NCBI GenBank assembly: GCA_963676655.2
Contig: CAXXKX010000003.1
Span: 5,628,258 to 5,692,257 of the forward strand
Length of the DNA: 64,000 bases
Direction: 5' to 3'
Origin: G963676655 sp963676655
GTDB taxonomy: Bacteria > Verrucomicrobiota > Lentisphaeria > Victivallales > Victivallaceae
How positions within the stretch are numbered: position 1 is the first letter of the stretch; every line of letters begins with the position of its first letter. Shown in pieces: positions 18,662-27,835 of the stretch. Below the pieces are notes generated by a model. The model saw only the letters and a program-made list of their open reading frames with translations, was not told where the DNA came from and ran no database searches. A program made the translations under genes and the position numbers.

Positions 18662-19037
18662 TTATCGCTTTGAATTGACCTGATTCTTTGAATCGTAAAA
18701 TGCCTTGATTGCCTTGGGATTATCCTTGAGCAGTTTGATAACGTCGCGTTCGTAGCCGGTGGTTTGCGTGCCTATTTTGATTTTGACGCTGCCGTCGGTT
18801 TTGCCGCTTACCGGATTCCCCTTGGCGTCGAGTTCATTTGAGCCGGTCATTTCGGCCTCGGTGTTTTCGCGGGCGACAAGATTCCAAATTTTGCCGTAGC
18901 GCAGGATTATTCCGAAGTTTTCCCGAATCCGGACGGAATGTGGTCTTAAGCCCGATTCCGTCGGAGTAGGTGGAAACGTTGTGGGAGCATCCCGTAATCC
19001 CCACAATAAGGCTAAATGCGATGATGATTTTGAACAT
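18662..19037 (-). pseudogene. Frameshifted small lipoprotein
   Basis: The 5' part (from ATG 19037) encodes a lipoprotein signal, MFKIIIAFSLIVGITGC, then SHNVSTYSDGIGLKTTFRPDS. Homology-like sense continues not in that frame but in the next: ENFGIILRYGKIWNLVAREN to the stop at 18662, ending DNPKAIKAFYDSKNQVNSKR. Deleting one G from the GGG at about 18916-18918 joins the frames as ...RPDSENFGII..., giving about 124 residues. This is either a true frameshift or a base-calling error. The strong terminator just downstream suggests a recently functional gene. Family unknown. Confidence 0.7.
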
Positions 19038-19590
19038 GTTTACTTTCCTCCATTGGTTTTGTTTTGTGCTTCAAGCCAGCCGTTCCAGCCAAACCATTGG
19101 CAGATGTTGCCGAACTTCCTGAAACAATCAGACAGCTTGCCGAACTTCCTGAAATAATCAGACAGCTTGATTATTAAAAATGTGCAAGATACTAATTGCC
19201 AAAACCTTAAATCATTATCAGCTTAATAAGAAGTGCCAAGCGATTAATAAAGACTCCAATGGTATAGATATTTTTACAGTATAATTTCAATTACGTTTTA
19301 TAGGATAGCTCAGATTGAAAACCAACCGCAAAGCAATGCTCAACTTTATTAAGTGAACAGTATTAGGCAACGTGCGGGGCGGAATAATTTAAACATTTTT
19401 CTTTCTTTTTTACTTTTTTCGGTCGTAGCGCAATACCCAATCCGCTCAATTTACGGCTTTTTGACTGAGAAATGTTCTTGACTTTTACCCGAGATACAAC
19501 TATTATTACGTGTTTGCCTGTGCCGGTTTCTGAATAATGGGCGCGTTAAGTACAAAAAGGCAATATAAATGATTGGAATTATTTAAACGA
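19038..19590. other. Gap with a 30-bp tandem repeat
   Basis: About 550 bp without a credible gene. It holds two 30-bp repeats with the CTGTCTGA motif (19107-19166) and otherwise AT-rich DNA with the upstream signals of the 19591 gene and of the lipoprotein gene at its left. Confidence 0.5.
19107..19170 (-). repeat. Two tandem 30-bp units with CTGTCTGA motif
   Basis: Units at 19107 and 19137 each read TTGCCGAACTTCCTGAAA then CAATCAGACAGC or TAATCAGACAGC; they differ at one base. On the minus strand they contain GCTGTCTGATTRTTTCAG. The second runs into GATTATT, completing the longer motif ATCAAGCTGTCTGATTATTT. Confidence 0.85.
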
Positions 19591-21312
19591 ATGAAAATAT
19601 TTTGTCCCAAATGCAATCAAAAGTATGATTTGACAGAGGAGTTTATCGGGGAAGAAGTCGAATGCTTTGTCTGCAATTATGAGTTTGAAGTAAAATTACC
19701 CGAGGAACCATCCGCTTCGACGCCAGAGACACCGCCGGAGAAGGACAAAACGGAAAAAAAAGAACCGGGAATCGGCAAAACCGTACCAACCACGCTTGCC
19801 ACCCCGCTTGCAGTACCTAAAAAAGCCGTTATCATTCCGGAAAAACCCCTGAAGCCGGTAGTCAAGAAAGCAATTGTCACTCCCGAAGTAGCAGAGGAGA
19901 AAGTTCCTCCACCCGCAACCGCGACCACGTCGGAAAAAAACGACGCAGCGGAGAAAACAATCGCGTCACAACCCCAGGCAGCACAAACAGCCGAACCGGA
20001 ACCTCAACCGGAAAAGGCGTCTGACACGACTTCACATATAGATGAAGGAGTCAATATTCCTGATGAAAATGCGCCGTTGCCAGTCGAGGAAAAACTGGCT
20101 CTGGCCAGGAAAAAAGCGGAACAGGCGGAAGAGGAACTGGACGAACCCAAAGTCACGGTAACCAGATCGTTGTTCAAACTACCTGATCGAAGCAAGCAGA
20201 ACCTGATACAGGATGACGAATCGCATGTCTCGCCGGATGAAAAAAGCAGTGATGGGCAGTTTCCCAAATATATAGATGATGAGGACGAAGAAGAGGAAGA
20301 AGGCGAAGATCAGACGGAAACCGCAGAGAAGGAAACAGCGGACCTGGAGTCGGAAAATTCCAAACAGGAAAAAAACGAAGACGAATTCGAATCATTTCTG
20401 GAAAAAGCGAAGAAAGCTTTCGATAATTCAGGAAAAGTATCTGCACCTGAAAGCAAAAAGAAGTACATAATCGTTATGGTTGCAGTATTCTGCATGCTCC
20501 TTGGAAACGCCGGAATAGCCTTCTCCCCACAGATGTACTCTTTTATTCCAGCAGTGGTATTGCTGCTGGCAGCCTTTCTTTTGAGTCTGGCAATAATTTA
20601 TCAGCGCCAGGTAGTTTATGGCCTTCTCATTTTGGTAGTAACGTTGGCAGTGCCTTCATATGTTTTCACGGAAAATCTGGACAAAGGAATAGCAAAACTG
20701 TTCGGGCACACGCCGCTCGAATATGCGGTGGAAGATCAAAAAAATGAAAAATCCGCCCCAAATGAAGAGAAAAAAACCGACTTAAGCGATTTGTACGGCT
20801 ATCCGGAAAAAGACAATCCAAAGCAAAATGAAACAGTTCAAGACGCCCAAATACAAAAAATCCAGGGAGCGTTCGGTTTCCATTTGGGAGAGATTTTCAA
20901 GCCGAAGTCGGCCTCCGATAATATGACCATCGCAACCGGGGAGACGTTGTACCGGATCAAGCCGAAAGAGAAATTCCGCAAATTCAACACTTACTATGTG
21001 CTGATCACCCCGGTCAGTAAAAAGATCTACGGAATATGGGCAGAAGTTGACCTGAAAAACCGACCGCAGGCAGAACGTGAATTCAAAGTTGTCCTAACCT
21101 TGCTGGAAAAAAAATATGAAACAAAAGCCGCCGCCGGAATCATTCCCTCCATGCTTCGGAAGTCTATAAAGATAAACAACCGGACAATTACTCTGAGTTC
21201 AAGCATCATCGGCGAAGTTAAACTGCATTACACCGATGATCTCTTGAAAGCCCAGGCTGACAAAGAAGCGGTCATGCAGGAAGCCTCCAAACAAAGCCCG
21301 AATCAGCTTTAA
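19591..21312 (+). CDS. Zinc-ribbon membrane protein with long acidic linker
   Basis: The protein (573 aa from ATG 19591; a TTG at 19573 is an alternative) begins with a zinc ribbon: CPKCNQKYD and later CFVCNYEFEV, the MJ0042-type finger. Residues 40-285 are a Pro/Ala/Glu-rich and then very acidic linker. About three membrane helices follow (IIVMVAVFCMLLGNAGIAF, VVLLLAAFLLSLAIIY, VYGLLILVVTLAVPSYVF). A soluble domain of about 200 residues at the C-terminus contains IQGAFGFHLGEIF and ITPVSKKIYGIWAEVDL, which I do not recognise. Its stop directly abuts the stop of the convergent response regulator. Confidence 0.8.
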   Translation: MKIFCPKCNQKYDLTEEFIGEEVECFVCNYEFEVKLPEEPSASTPETPPEKDKTEKKEPGIGKTVPTTLATPLAVPKKAVIIPEKPLKPVVKKAIVTPEVAEEKVPPPATATTSEKNDAAEKTIASQPQAAQTAEPEPQPEKASDTTSHIDEGVNIPDENAPLPVEEKLALARKKAEQAEEELDEPKVTVTRSLFKLPDRSKQNLIQDDESHVSPDEKSSDGQFPKYIDDEDEEEEEGEDQTETAEKETADLESENSKQEKNEDEFESFLEKAKKAFDNSGKVSAPESKKKYIIVMVAVFCMLLGNAGIAFSPQMYSFIPAVVLLLAAFLLSLAIIYQRQVVYGLLILVVTLAVPSYVFTENLDKGIAKLFGHTPLEYAVEDQKNEKSAPNEEKKTDLSDLYGYPEKDNPKQNETVQDAQIQKIQGAFGFHLGEIFKPKSASDNMTIATGETLYRIKPKEKFRKFNTYYVLITPVSKKIYGIWAEVDLKNRPQAEREFKVVLTLLEKKYETKAAAGIIPSMLRKSIKINNRTITLSSSIIGEVKLHYTDDLLKAQADKEAVMQEASKQSPNQL

Positions 21313-22023
21313 TCAGTCCGGGATAAAACGATAACCAACACCATATACAGTTTTGATATGACTGGGATTTTTCGGGTCCGGTTCAACTTTCTTGCGAAGC
21401 TGGACGATATGCTGATCCAGGGTTCGACTGAAACCGTGATAATTCATCCCCCATACCTCAGCCAGAATCTTGTTCCGGTCAAGAACTTTTTCCGCGTTGT
21501 CCATAAAATATTTCAGCAATTCCACTTCACGTGATGAGAGCTCAACGTCACCTTGAGGAGTTGTTGCGATCAAGCGCTGCAGATCGACTGTAATGTTGCC
21601 GAATTCAATGACTAGTTTTTCAACCCCGTCATCTACGTTGCCGCCACGGCGCATTGAACGGCGGAGTACAGCGGTAATCCGGGCGTTGAGTTCCCGCAGA
21701 CTGTAAGGCTTCGTGATATAGTCGTCCGATCCCAGTTCCAGACCGAGAACTTTGTCAATCTCCTCGCCCTTGGCGGTCAGCATGATGATCGGGATCTCCT
21801 GATTGCCGCGACGGATTTCCCGGCACACATCATAACCGTTCTTTCGCGGCATCATCACGTCCAGCAGGATCAGGTCGGGACTCAGTTTGGCATAGGCTTC
21901 CAGCGCCTTGCTGCCATCGGCGGCGGAAAAGACCTCGTATCCTTCAAACTCCAGGGCATCGACCAGTCCTTCCCTGATGTTGGTATCGTCTTCAGCGACC
22001 AAAATTTGTATTTTATTGCTCAT
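21313..22023 (-). CDS. OmpR/PhoB-family response regulator
   Basis: The 236-aa protein has an N-terminal receiver (LVAEDDTNIREGL with the acidic pair, phospho-acceptor Asp in LILLDVMMP, Thr in IIMLTAKG, Lys in DYITKPYS) and a C-terminal winged helix (VELSSREVELLKYF, RTLDQHIVQLRKKVE, IKTVYGVGYRF). I chose ATG 22023 because GGAGG lies just upstream; a longer start at 22062 would add 13 unlikely residues. It overlaps the sensor-kinase 3' end by 11 bp, so the two are translationally coupled partners. The regulon is unknown; the upstream vWA genes are candidate partners. Confidence 0.94.
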   Translation of the reverse strand: MSNKIQILVAEDDTNIREGLVDALEFEGYEVFSAADGSKALEAYAKLSPDLILLDVMMPRKNGYDVCREIRRGNQEIPIIMLTAKGEEIDKVLGLELGSDDYITKPYSLRELNARITAVLRRSMRRGGNVDDGVEKLVIEFGNITVDLQRLIATTPQGDVELSSREVELLKYFMDNAEKVLDRNKILAEVWGMNYHGFSRTLDQHIVQLRKKVEPDPKNPSHIKTVYGVGYRFIPD

Positions 22024-23824
22024 TTTTTCCTCCCAGGATAATTCTGAATATTGAACCGCCACCCGTGCGCGGATGATAAATTAAATTTCCGCCCTGATCA
22101 CGCATCAGTTTGCGGGCAATCGACAGACCAAGTCCGCTGCCGGAAGTTTCCGCCGTCAGCGAATCGTCACAACGGTAAAATTTATTGAAGATTTGTTTAG
22201 CGCATTTTGCCGAGATTCCGGGACCGCGATCACGCACTTCGATAATAATCCGGTCATTGGCTTCAGTATGGCATACTAGACTGATTTCTTTGCCGGAAGC
22301 AGCGTATTTCAGCGCGTTACTCAACAGGTTATGAATCCCTTGAAAAAGCGCGTCCCGATCAAATTTGACCATAATATCACCAACCGGAACTTCAATAGTC
22401 AAAGTGATTTCGGCCGCACTCATTTCCCCGTCCCAAATCTCTTTTATTTCATAAATTACTTCGTTGACGGAGAAAAGTTCAGGATGATATTTTTTGCGCC
22501 CGGCTTCGGTCCGGCTGAAATCCAGCACGTTCGAGATAAGCCGCGACAATCGTTCGCTCTCAGACAATATTATTTCCAGATAACGGTTACGTTTCTCGTC
22601 CGACAACTGCTGTTGGCGGGTACTGAGCATTTCCGCATACATCCTTATGCTGGTCAGCGGCGTCTTCAGTTCGTGCGAAACGTTTGCGACAAATGACGTC
22701 TTCTGACCTGCCAATTCAAGCTCGCGCCGCATCAGGTACAGCATCACGTATCCGGCAATGACAATTATCAGCAGCAGTGAAAGAATCTGCGTGGCCGCCG
22801 TTACCGTGAACAACGCGGCAGAATCCCATCCCGGCGCCAGACAGGCGCGAACCCGCCACCCCGGAAAGGCCTCGCGCCAGATCGGATATGAGGCCACATA
22901 AACCGCGCCGTCCTCACCGTCAGCATCATTGTCAGCGCTCCAACCGGCGGCACAAACCAGCTTATCCGAACCGTCAATTACCTCAAGACGCCAGTTTTTG
23001 GATAATTCCTTCGGCATAAGCATTTGAATTCTGGACAAGAGCGCAATGGTTTCCACTTCGGCACCGATCAACTTGTCACGATCATGATTGTTCCGGGTCC
23101 AGACTACCGGCCGGAACGAGTTATCGCTGAACCACGGAATCCAGCCTGAATCCTTTTTCAAAGTGAAGCGTCCGAAACGGCTGGTCATCCGCCCATTCGC
23201 CTCCAACAGCGGCGCCTCAAGCTGTTGCAATACCTGAGGTTCAGCCATCGCTTTACCTTTTCTTGCAGTTTTGGCAACTTTTCCCGACCAACTATCTTCC
23301 TGCTCATAACCGCCCTTTGTCATTCCTCTGGAAGAACGGCGCGGAACTAAATCTGAAAAGAAACCGCTGTCTTTTGCCGCTGATTTTATTTTTGAGTTAG
23401 AATTTTTCATCGCAATCTGCCGTCCCGGACGATGGGTACTGCTGACCGCCTCAAAAAACAAACTGTAAAAACGGCGGTTGAATACCTGGTCGTTACGCGG
23501 CATCAACAACGAACCGTTGCGGTCGGCAATGAATGCCTCAGCAATAAACGGCGATGAAAAACGCAAGTCAGATAAACCAGACTGATCCGGTTTCGTTTTC
23601 GCCAAGCGCTCAATCAGCTTCTGCCGACGCTGTTCCAGCAGCAGTCGACAATTCCGCGACAACAGTTCAGCCTGTGCGGCAACCGAGTTCTTGATCTCCG
23701 CGTTACGCATTCCCTGTTCATGCCTGGCCAGACGCAGAGCCATATAGCCGAGAGCCGCGGCCGCGACTCCGGCTGTAATAATGGCAATCAGGACAATCGC
23801 CGGTATTTTTCCCGCTTTTTTCAT
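22013..23824 (-). CDS. Membrane sensor histidine kinase
   Basis: The 603-aa kinase has a first membrane helix at about 8-28, a large extracytoplasmic region of about 310 residues, and a second helix near 345-370 (ILSLLLIIVIAGYVMLYL). The phospho-acceptor His is at about 384 in VSHELKTPLTS. The ATPase domain shows N in LLSNALKYA, G1 DRGPGIS, F FNKFYR and G2 SGSGLGLSIARKL. The extracytoplasmic part has low-complexity Lys/Arg/Ser stretches at about 140-200 and no family that I can name. It starts immediately after the vWA gene stop (TAAATG) and overlaps its response regulator. Confidence 0.92.
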   Translation of the reverse strand: MKKAGKIPAIVLIAIITAGVAAAALGYMALRLARHEQGMRNAEIKNSVAAQAELLSRNCRLLLEQRRQKLIERLAKTKPDQSGLSDLRFSSPFIAEAFIADRNGSLLMPRNDQVFNRRFYSLFFEAVSSTHRPGRQIAMKNSNSKIKSAAKDSGFFSDLVPRRSSRGMTKGGYEQEDSWSGKVAKTARKGKAMAEPQVLQQLEAPLLEANGRMTSRFGRFTLKKDSGWIPWFSDNSFRPVVWTRNNHDRDKLIGAEVETIALLSRIQMLMPKELSKNWRLEVIDGSDKLVCAAGWSADNDADGEDGAVYVASYPIWREAFPGWRVRACLAPGWDSAALFTVTAATQILSLLLIIVIAGYVMLYLMRRELELAGQKTSFVANVSHELKTPLTSIRMYAEMLSTRQQQLSDEKRNRYLEIILSESERLSRLISNVLDFSRTEAGRKKYHPELFSVNEVIYEIKEIWDGEMSAAEITLTIEVPVGDIMVKFDRDALFQGIHNLLSNALKYAASGKEISLVCHTEANDRIIIEVRDRGPGISAKCAKQIFNKFYRCDDSLTAETSGSGLGLSIARKLMRDQGGNLIYHPRTGGGSIFRIILGGKNEQ

Positions 23825-25453
23825 TTAATCCATAATTTTCTGTGCGGCTTCGACCATATCTATGAATCCGGCCCGATAACCTTCCGGGTCCGTCCCCTTA
23901 GATTCACTGGCCAGATCAATTACCTGTGAAAAACTTGCTGTTCCCTTATCTTTTGAATCACGCAGCAGCATACCGAATTCGGCAACCGCAGCGGCAAAAC
24001 GCAAATTGGTCGAAGGATCAACAGTCGTTACATCGGTTGCTTTATAACGATGCACCCATTTCCGGCTCTTATCCGCGTCCGGGGCTTTCCAGCGCAACTT
24101 CAAGGTTAAAAGATTATCACTTATAACCGTGGTTTTCTGGTATTCAAGCGGTTCGGGAGTAATAACCTTTTCTTTTGAATCCGCCGGAATAATCTGATAC
24201 AGCGCGGTAACCTGATGCCCGACACCAATCTCCCCGGCATCTTTCTTGTCATCGGCAAAATCACGATCATCCAACTTGCGATTAACATAACCAATCAAAC
24301 GATATGCTTTCACATAGCGCGGATTGAACTCAATCTGGATCTTTACGTCTTTGGCTACCGCAAACATGCTGCCGGACATCTCTTTTACCAGGACTTTTTC
24401 AGCTTCCTTTTCGCTGTCGATATAGGCATAATTACCATTGCCTTTATCCGCCAGCATCTCCATTTTGTTATCTTTGTAGTTACCGTAGCCAACCCCGAGT
24501 ACGGTCAGGAAAATATTCTTTTTACGCTCTTCTTCAATCAAACGCACCAGCGCGCCCTCGCTGCTGACTCCAACATTGAAATCACCGTCAGTAATCAGCA
24601 CAACCCGGTTATTCCCGTTTTTCAGAAAATGCTCAGCCGCCACCTGATAAGCCAGTTTGATCCCGGCTGCTCCGGCAGTACATCCGCCGGCTTTGAAACT
24701 GCTTATTTTATCAATAATCGTTTCTTTATCCCCTCCGCTGGTCGACGGTAAAACCAATCCGGCCGAACCGGCATACGCGACAATCGCAATCCGGTCGCAT
24801 GGCCGCATCTGACTGGTCAACATGGTCATAGCTTTTTTCAACAGCGGCATATTCCGGGTCATGGAACCGGAAGTATCAACGAGGAAAACAAAATTACTCG
24901 GCGGCAATTTTTCTTTTTTAACTTTTTTCGCCTGCAAGCCGATCAATAACAGATTTTGTTTGGAATTCCACGGACAATTGCTCATTTCAACCGTTGCCCG
25001 CAACGGCATTTCCCCGTTGGGTTCCGGGTAATCATACTTGAAATAATTTATGCACTCCTCGATCCGCACCGCGTCTTTCGGGGGGCGTCTTTTCTGCCGC
25101 AGCAGAAAACGCCGGATATTCGAGTAAGAAGCCGTATCGACATCAACCGAAAAGGTCGACAACGGCCGATGAGCTGTCGCGAGAAATTCATTATCGGCAA
25201 GGTATTTGTATTCCTCAGTATTGAATTTCGAGTTATCTTGTGGCTCTAAAAGTTTTTGCTTTTTAGCCGCCGGGGCCGGGGAATAATAATCACCGTGAAC
25301 TTCCTTAGCAAGCCTGCATCTCGATTTCGTGTTACAAGTACTTCCGCAGTCATAAGTTGGCCCAAACACCCCGCAACTGCTCAGCAGGAACATAGTCCCG
25401 GTAGCCAGCGCAATCAAAAATATCACTGGAAAAGTTATTTTATATTTAAACAT
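23825..25453 (-). CDS. YfbK-like vWA-domain lipoprotein
   Basis: The 542-aa protein has a lipoprotein signal (IFLIALATGTMFLLSSCG, lipobox LSSC). At about 110-175 is the vWF_A_N-like region (NIRRFLLRQKRRPPKDAVRIEE, PLRATVEMSNCPWN). The vWA domain follows with a complete MIDAS start DTSGSM and a Thr/Asp-containing LITDGDFNVGV. A DUF3520-type C-terminal domain ends the protein, with a TDVTTVDPSTNLRFAAAVAEFGMLLR segment. This is the YfbK/vWA arrangement. Such proteins probably form divalent-metal-dependent protein contacts at the envelope. It is directly coupled to the sensor kinase gene. Confidence 0.88.
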   Translation of the reverse strand: MFKYKITFPVIFLIALATGTMFLLSSCGVFGPTYDCGSTCNTKSRCRLAKEVHGDYYSPAPAAKKQKLLEPQDNSKFNTEEYKYLADNEFLATAHRPLSTFSVDVDTASYSNIRRFLLRQKRRPPKDAVRIEECINYFKYDYPEPNGEMPLRATVEMSNCPWNSKQNLLLIGLQAKKVKKEKLPPSNFVFLVDTSGSMTRNMPLLKKAMTMLTSQMRPCDRIAIVAYAGSAGLVLPSTSGGDKETIIDKISSFKAGGCTAGAAGIKLAYQVAAEHFLKNGNNRVVLITDGDFNVGVSSEGALVRLIEEERKKNIFLTVLGVGYGNYKDNKMEMLADKGNGNYAYIDSEKEAEKVLVKEMSGSMFAVAKDVKIQIEFNPRYVKAYRLIGYVNRKLDDRDFADDKKDAGEIGVGHQVTALYQIIPADSKEKVITPEPLEYQKTTVISDNLLTLKLRWKAPDADKSRKWVHRYKATDVTTVDPSTNLRFAAAVAEFGMLLRDSKDKGTASFSQVIDLASESKGTDPEGYRAGFIDMVEAAQKIMD

Positions 25454-25472
25454 TTTTTTACCACTCTCCTGA

Positions 25473-26822
25473 TTATTTGCTCTGGTTATAGATTTGTTTG
25501 TTGCGGTACTGGAAGCTGGAGCCTTTCAACTGTTTCCGGGCTTTTTTATAGCTGCTGCCCGGCTCCAGTTTCTTGCTGCGCTCTTCAACCTGTTCTGCCT
25601 GTTTTTTGAGGTCCTTGTCCCCTGTCTGCTCGGCTGCGTTGTTCAAAAGAGTTGCCGCCTGCTGCAGTTTTTGTTTGGCTTCAACAAAGTTCCCCTGATC
25701 GGCCTGTTGGACCGCTTCCTCACGCAAAACCGCGCCTTTCTGGACCGCAACATCGGCCTGAACTTTACGGTTGATATTCTTGCTGATCAGCTGTTGGTCC
25801 GCGCTGAAGCTGGCAGTTACCGCGTCAACTACCCGATGCTTGTACTTGCCTTCAAGTCCTTTGTAATCAACCTCAACCCGGGCGACATCTGCCTGAGAAC
25901 CAGCCGACTTCGGCGGCACTTCCACCTGCAGGATTAGAGATTTTTCATGACCGCCGTAAACCTGATTGAAATTCATTTCAATCGTATTTCCGTCAATCCG
26001 GCATTGATGGCCCAGAATGCCTTGCGGTTTTACTCCTTCAGGACAGGTTATTTTTACCCTGATCGACTTTGCCGCCACCTTCAACGCGGAGCCAAGCTCT
26101 TTTGAGAAAATACGCGGCAGGTCGCCGCTGTTTTCAACATAATAAAAGTTGCCGTCGCTGTTCTGGGAAAGCGCGGTCATCAAATCCTCGTTATAGTCCA
26201 CCCCGACCCCGATAGTGCTGACGGAGATATTTTCTTTTATCAGCGACGCGCCGAAGCGACCGAGTTCAGCCGGAGTACTGGGCCCGACATTGGCCAGCCC
26301 GTCCGAAAGCAGAATAATCCGGTTGACAAAATTTTCTTTGGAATTCTTCCGGACCTCGTTAGCCCCCAGTGAAACGCCTCCGAACAGCGCGGTACTGCCG
26401 CCGGGGTTGATTGACCGTATTTGCTCGATTGCAGCGTCACGGTTTCTAGCGGTCACCGCAGTTGATGGAACAATCACCCGGGCGGAACTGTCGTAAGATA
26501 TAACTGAAAAAACATCCCCCTGACGCAGCATTTTTAACGCGGCAACAGCTGCATTACGGGCTTCCTGGATTTTCCGGCTGCTGTTCATGGAGCCTGATTT
26601 ATCCAGAACAATCGCCAGATTGACATGATTTTTGCGTTTAATTTCCGGTAAAGTTGATTCCGGCGCGAGCAGAGTAATACGGATCAGCGCGGTCTGTTTG
26701 ACGGACGCTGGCAGTACCGGTTTTTCCAACTCTGCTTTCAATGTCAGAGTTGTCGCGGCGCCGGACACAGACATAATCGCCAGAGCCGACAGAGTTATCA
26801 ATTGTTTGACTGCGGATAACAT
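25473..26822 (-). CDS. Secreted vWA-domain protein with coiled-coil tail
   Basis: The 449-aa protein has a signal peptide ending near SVSGAATT. A vWA domain at about 55-240 has the MIDAS start DKSGSM and the LLSDGLANVGPS segment. A beta-rich middle (about 240-330) precedes a helical tail of about 100 residues rich in Gln, Ala and Lys (EEAVQQADQGNFVEAKQKLQ), probably TPR-like or coiled-coil. It resembles vWA proteins of the 'VWA domain-containing/CoxE-like secreted' kind. It is the first gene of the vWA, vWA, kinase, regulator operon, with 19 bp to the next gene. Confidence 0.87.
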   Translation of the reverse strand: MLSAVKQLITLSALAIMSVSGAATTLTLKAELEKPVLPASVKQTALIRITLLAPESTLPEIKRKNHVNLAIVLDKSGSMNSSRKIQEARNAAVAALKMLRQGDVFSVISYDSSARVIVPSTAVTARNRDAAIEQIRSINPGGSTALFGGVSLGANEVRKNSKENFVNRIILLSDGLANVGPSTPAELGRFGASLIKENISVSTIGVGVDYNEDLMTALSQNSDGNFYYVENSGDLPRIFSKELGSALKVAAKSIRVKITCPEGVKPQGILGHQCRIDGNTIEMNFNQVYGGHEKSLILQVEVPPKSAGSQADVARVEVDYKGLEGKYKHRVVDAVTASFSADQQLISKNINRKVQADVAVQKGAVLREEAVQQADQGNFVEAKQKLQQAATLLNNAAEQTGDKDLKKQAEQVEERSKKLEPGSSYKKARKQLKGSSFQYRNKQIYNQSK

Positions 26823-27109
26823 GACTTGATTCCTTCCATTGGTTTAAATTACATTGAATTTCCGCGATTTCAACAATCGCCTTTCATCTATCAAGCTAAT
26901 TCATTCTCAGAGGATTGTGTCAAAACAATGCAAAAGGATTGTAAAAAGAATGTAAAACACCAATAATTGCTCATACCGCCAAATAGAAAATAATCATACA
27001 GATTGATTATTATTTACTCATAATAAGTTAATTACAAGAATCTTAGGCACATTAAAACCATGCATAAAAGTCTATGAAGTAGAAATTCAGGGAAAAAAAA
27101 CAGTCTGGT

Positions 27110-27829
27110 TCAAGAGTTATCTTCGGCATCAATATTGCGTCGCCACCAAGTTGCCAGTTCTGAATAATCATAAAAACAATTATCAGCTAATTTGTCAGAA
27201 CTAAGCAACAGGTATTTTACTCCGGCCCTGCGGGCACATTCTCCATCACGGTCATCACGATCTCCAATTAACAAACATCGGGATAACGGGACATTCAGTG
27301 TTTTCCCGATAATCATTAATCCGTCTGGTTCCGGTTTCAAACAATTAATTGCCATATCTGTTGCAGCAAAACACGGCAGAGCTGGCAAACCCATTGCAGA
27401 AAGTTTGTCCTGAGCCGGATAATCAGAAAAACAAGCAACCTTGATTCCGGCATCCTGCAATTCGCTAATAAATTCCGCGACTCCCGGATATAGGCATGGG
27501 GCCAGATAATGCAAAGGTTGTTGATAAATCCATTTGTGGACAATTCGCTTAACTTCATCAACCGTAACACCTGTCGCATCCGCACACCATTGATACTGAG
27601 CCAATTCCAGATTTTCAGGTTTCAACCTGTAATTACTTTCCCGCAAAAGCCTGAATTTACGCAAGACCAGAAGTTCGCCAATACGCCATGGGCGCAGTAT
27701 ATAATACGTCAGTAAAATCCAAAACATCCGCCATCTTAAACGACGCTGGTCATAAAGCGTACCGTCAACATCAAATATTATCGCTTCGATCGGGGAAGAA
27801 AAAATTGAATTGGAGCTCGAATCAACCAT
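27110..27829 (-). CDS. HAD-family phosphatase
   Basis: The 239-aa protein shows all HAD motifs: DVDGT with the Asp nucleophile, Ser in CFSDYPA, Lys in CLKPEPDG and the acidic motif GDRDDRDG. A helical cap is inserted after the first motif. It lies 6 bp after the UbiA-type gene. In many bacteria a HAD domain is fused to this UbiA subfamily, so it probably removes a phosphate from the polyprenyl-phosphoryl-sugar product; this is inference by analogy with those fusions. Confidence 0.87.
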   Translation of the reverse strand: MVDSSSNSIFSSPIEAIIFDVDGTLYDQRRLRWRMFWILLTYYILRPWRIGELLVLRKFRLLRESNYRLKPENLELAQYQWCADATGVTVDEVKRIVHKWIYQQPLHYLAPCLYPGVAEFISELQDAGIKVACFSDYPAQDKLSAMGLPALPCFAATDMAINCLKPEPDGLMIIGKTLNVPLSRCLLIGDRDDRDGECARRAGVKYLLLSSDKLADNCFYDYSELATWWRRNIDAEDNS

Positions 27830-27835
27830 AATGAT

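Noticed and set aside
16986..19170. CRISPR array
   Set aside because: Only two units in each place with no spacers of constant length and no cas genes.
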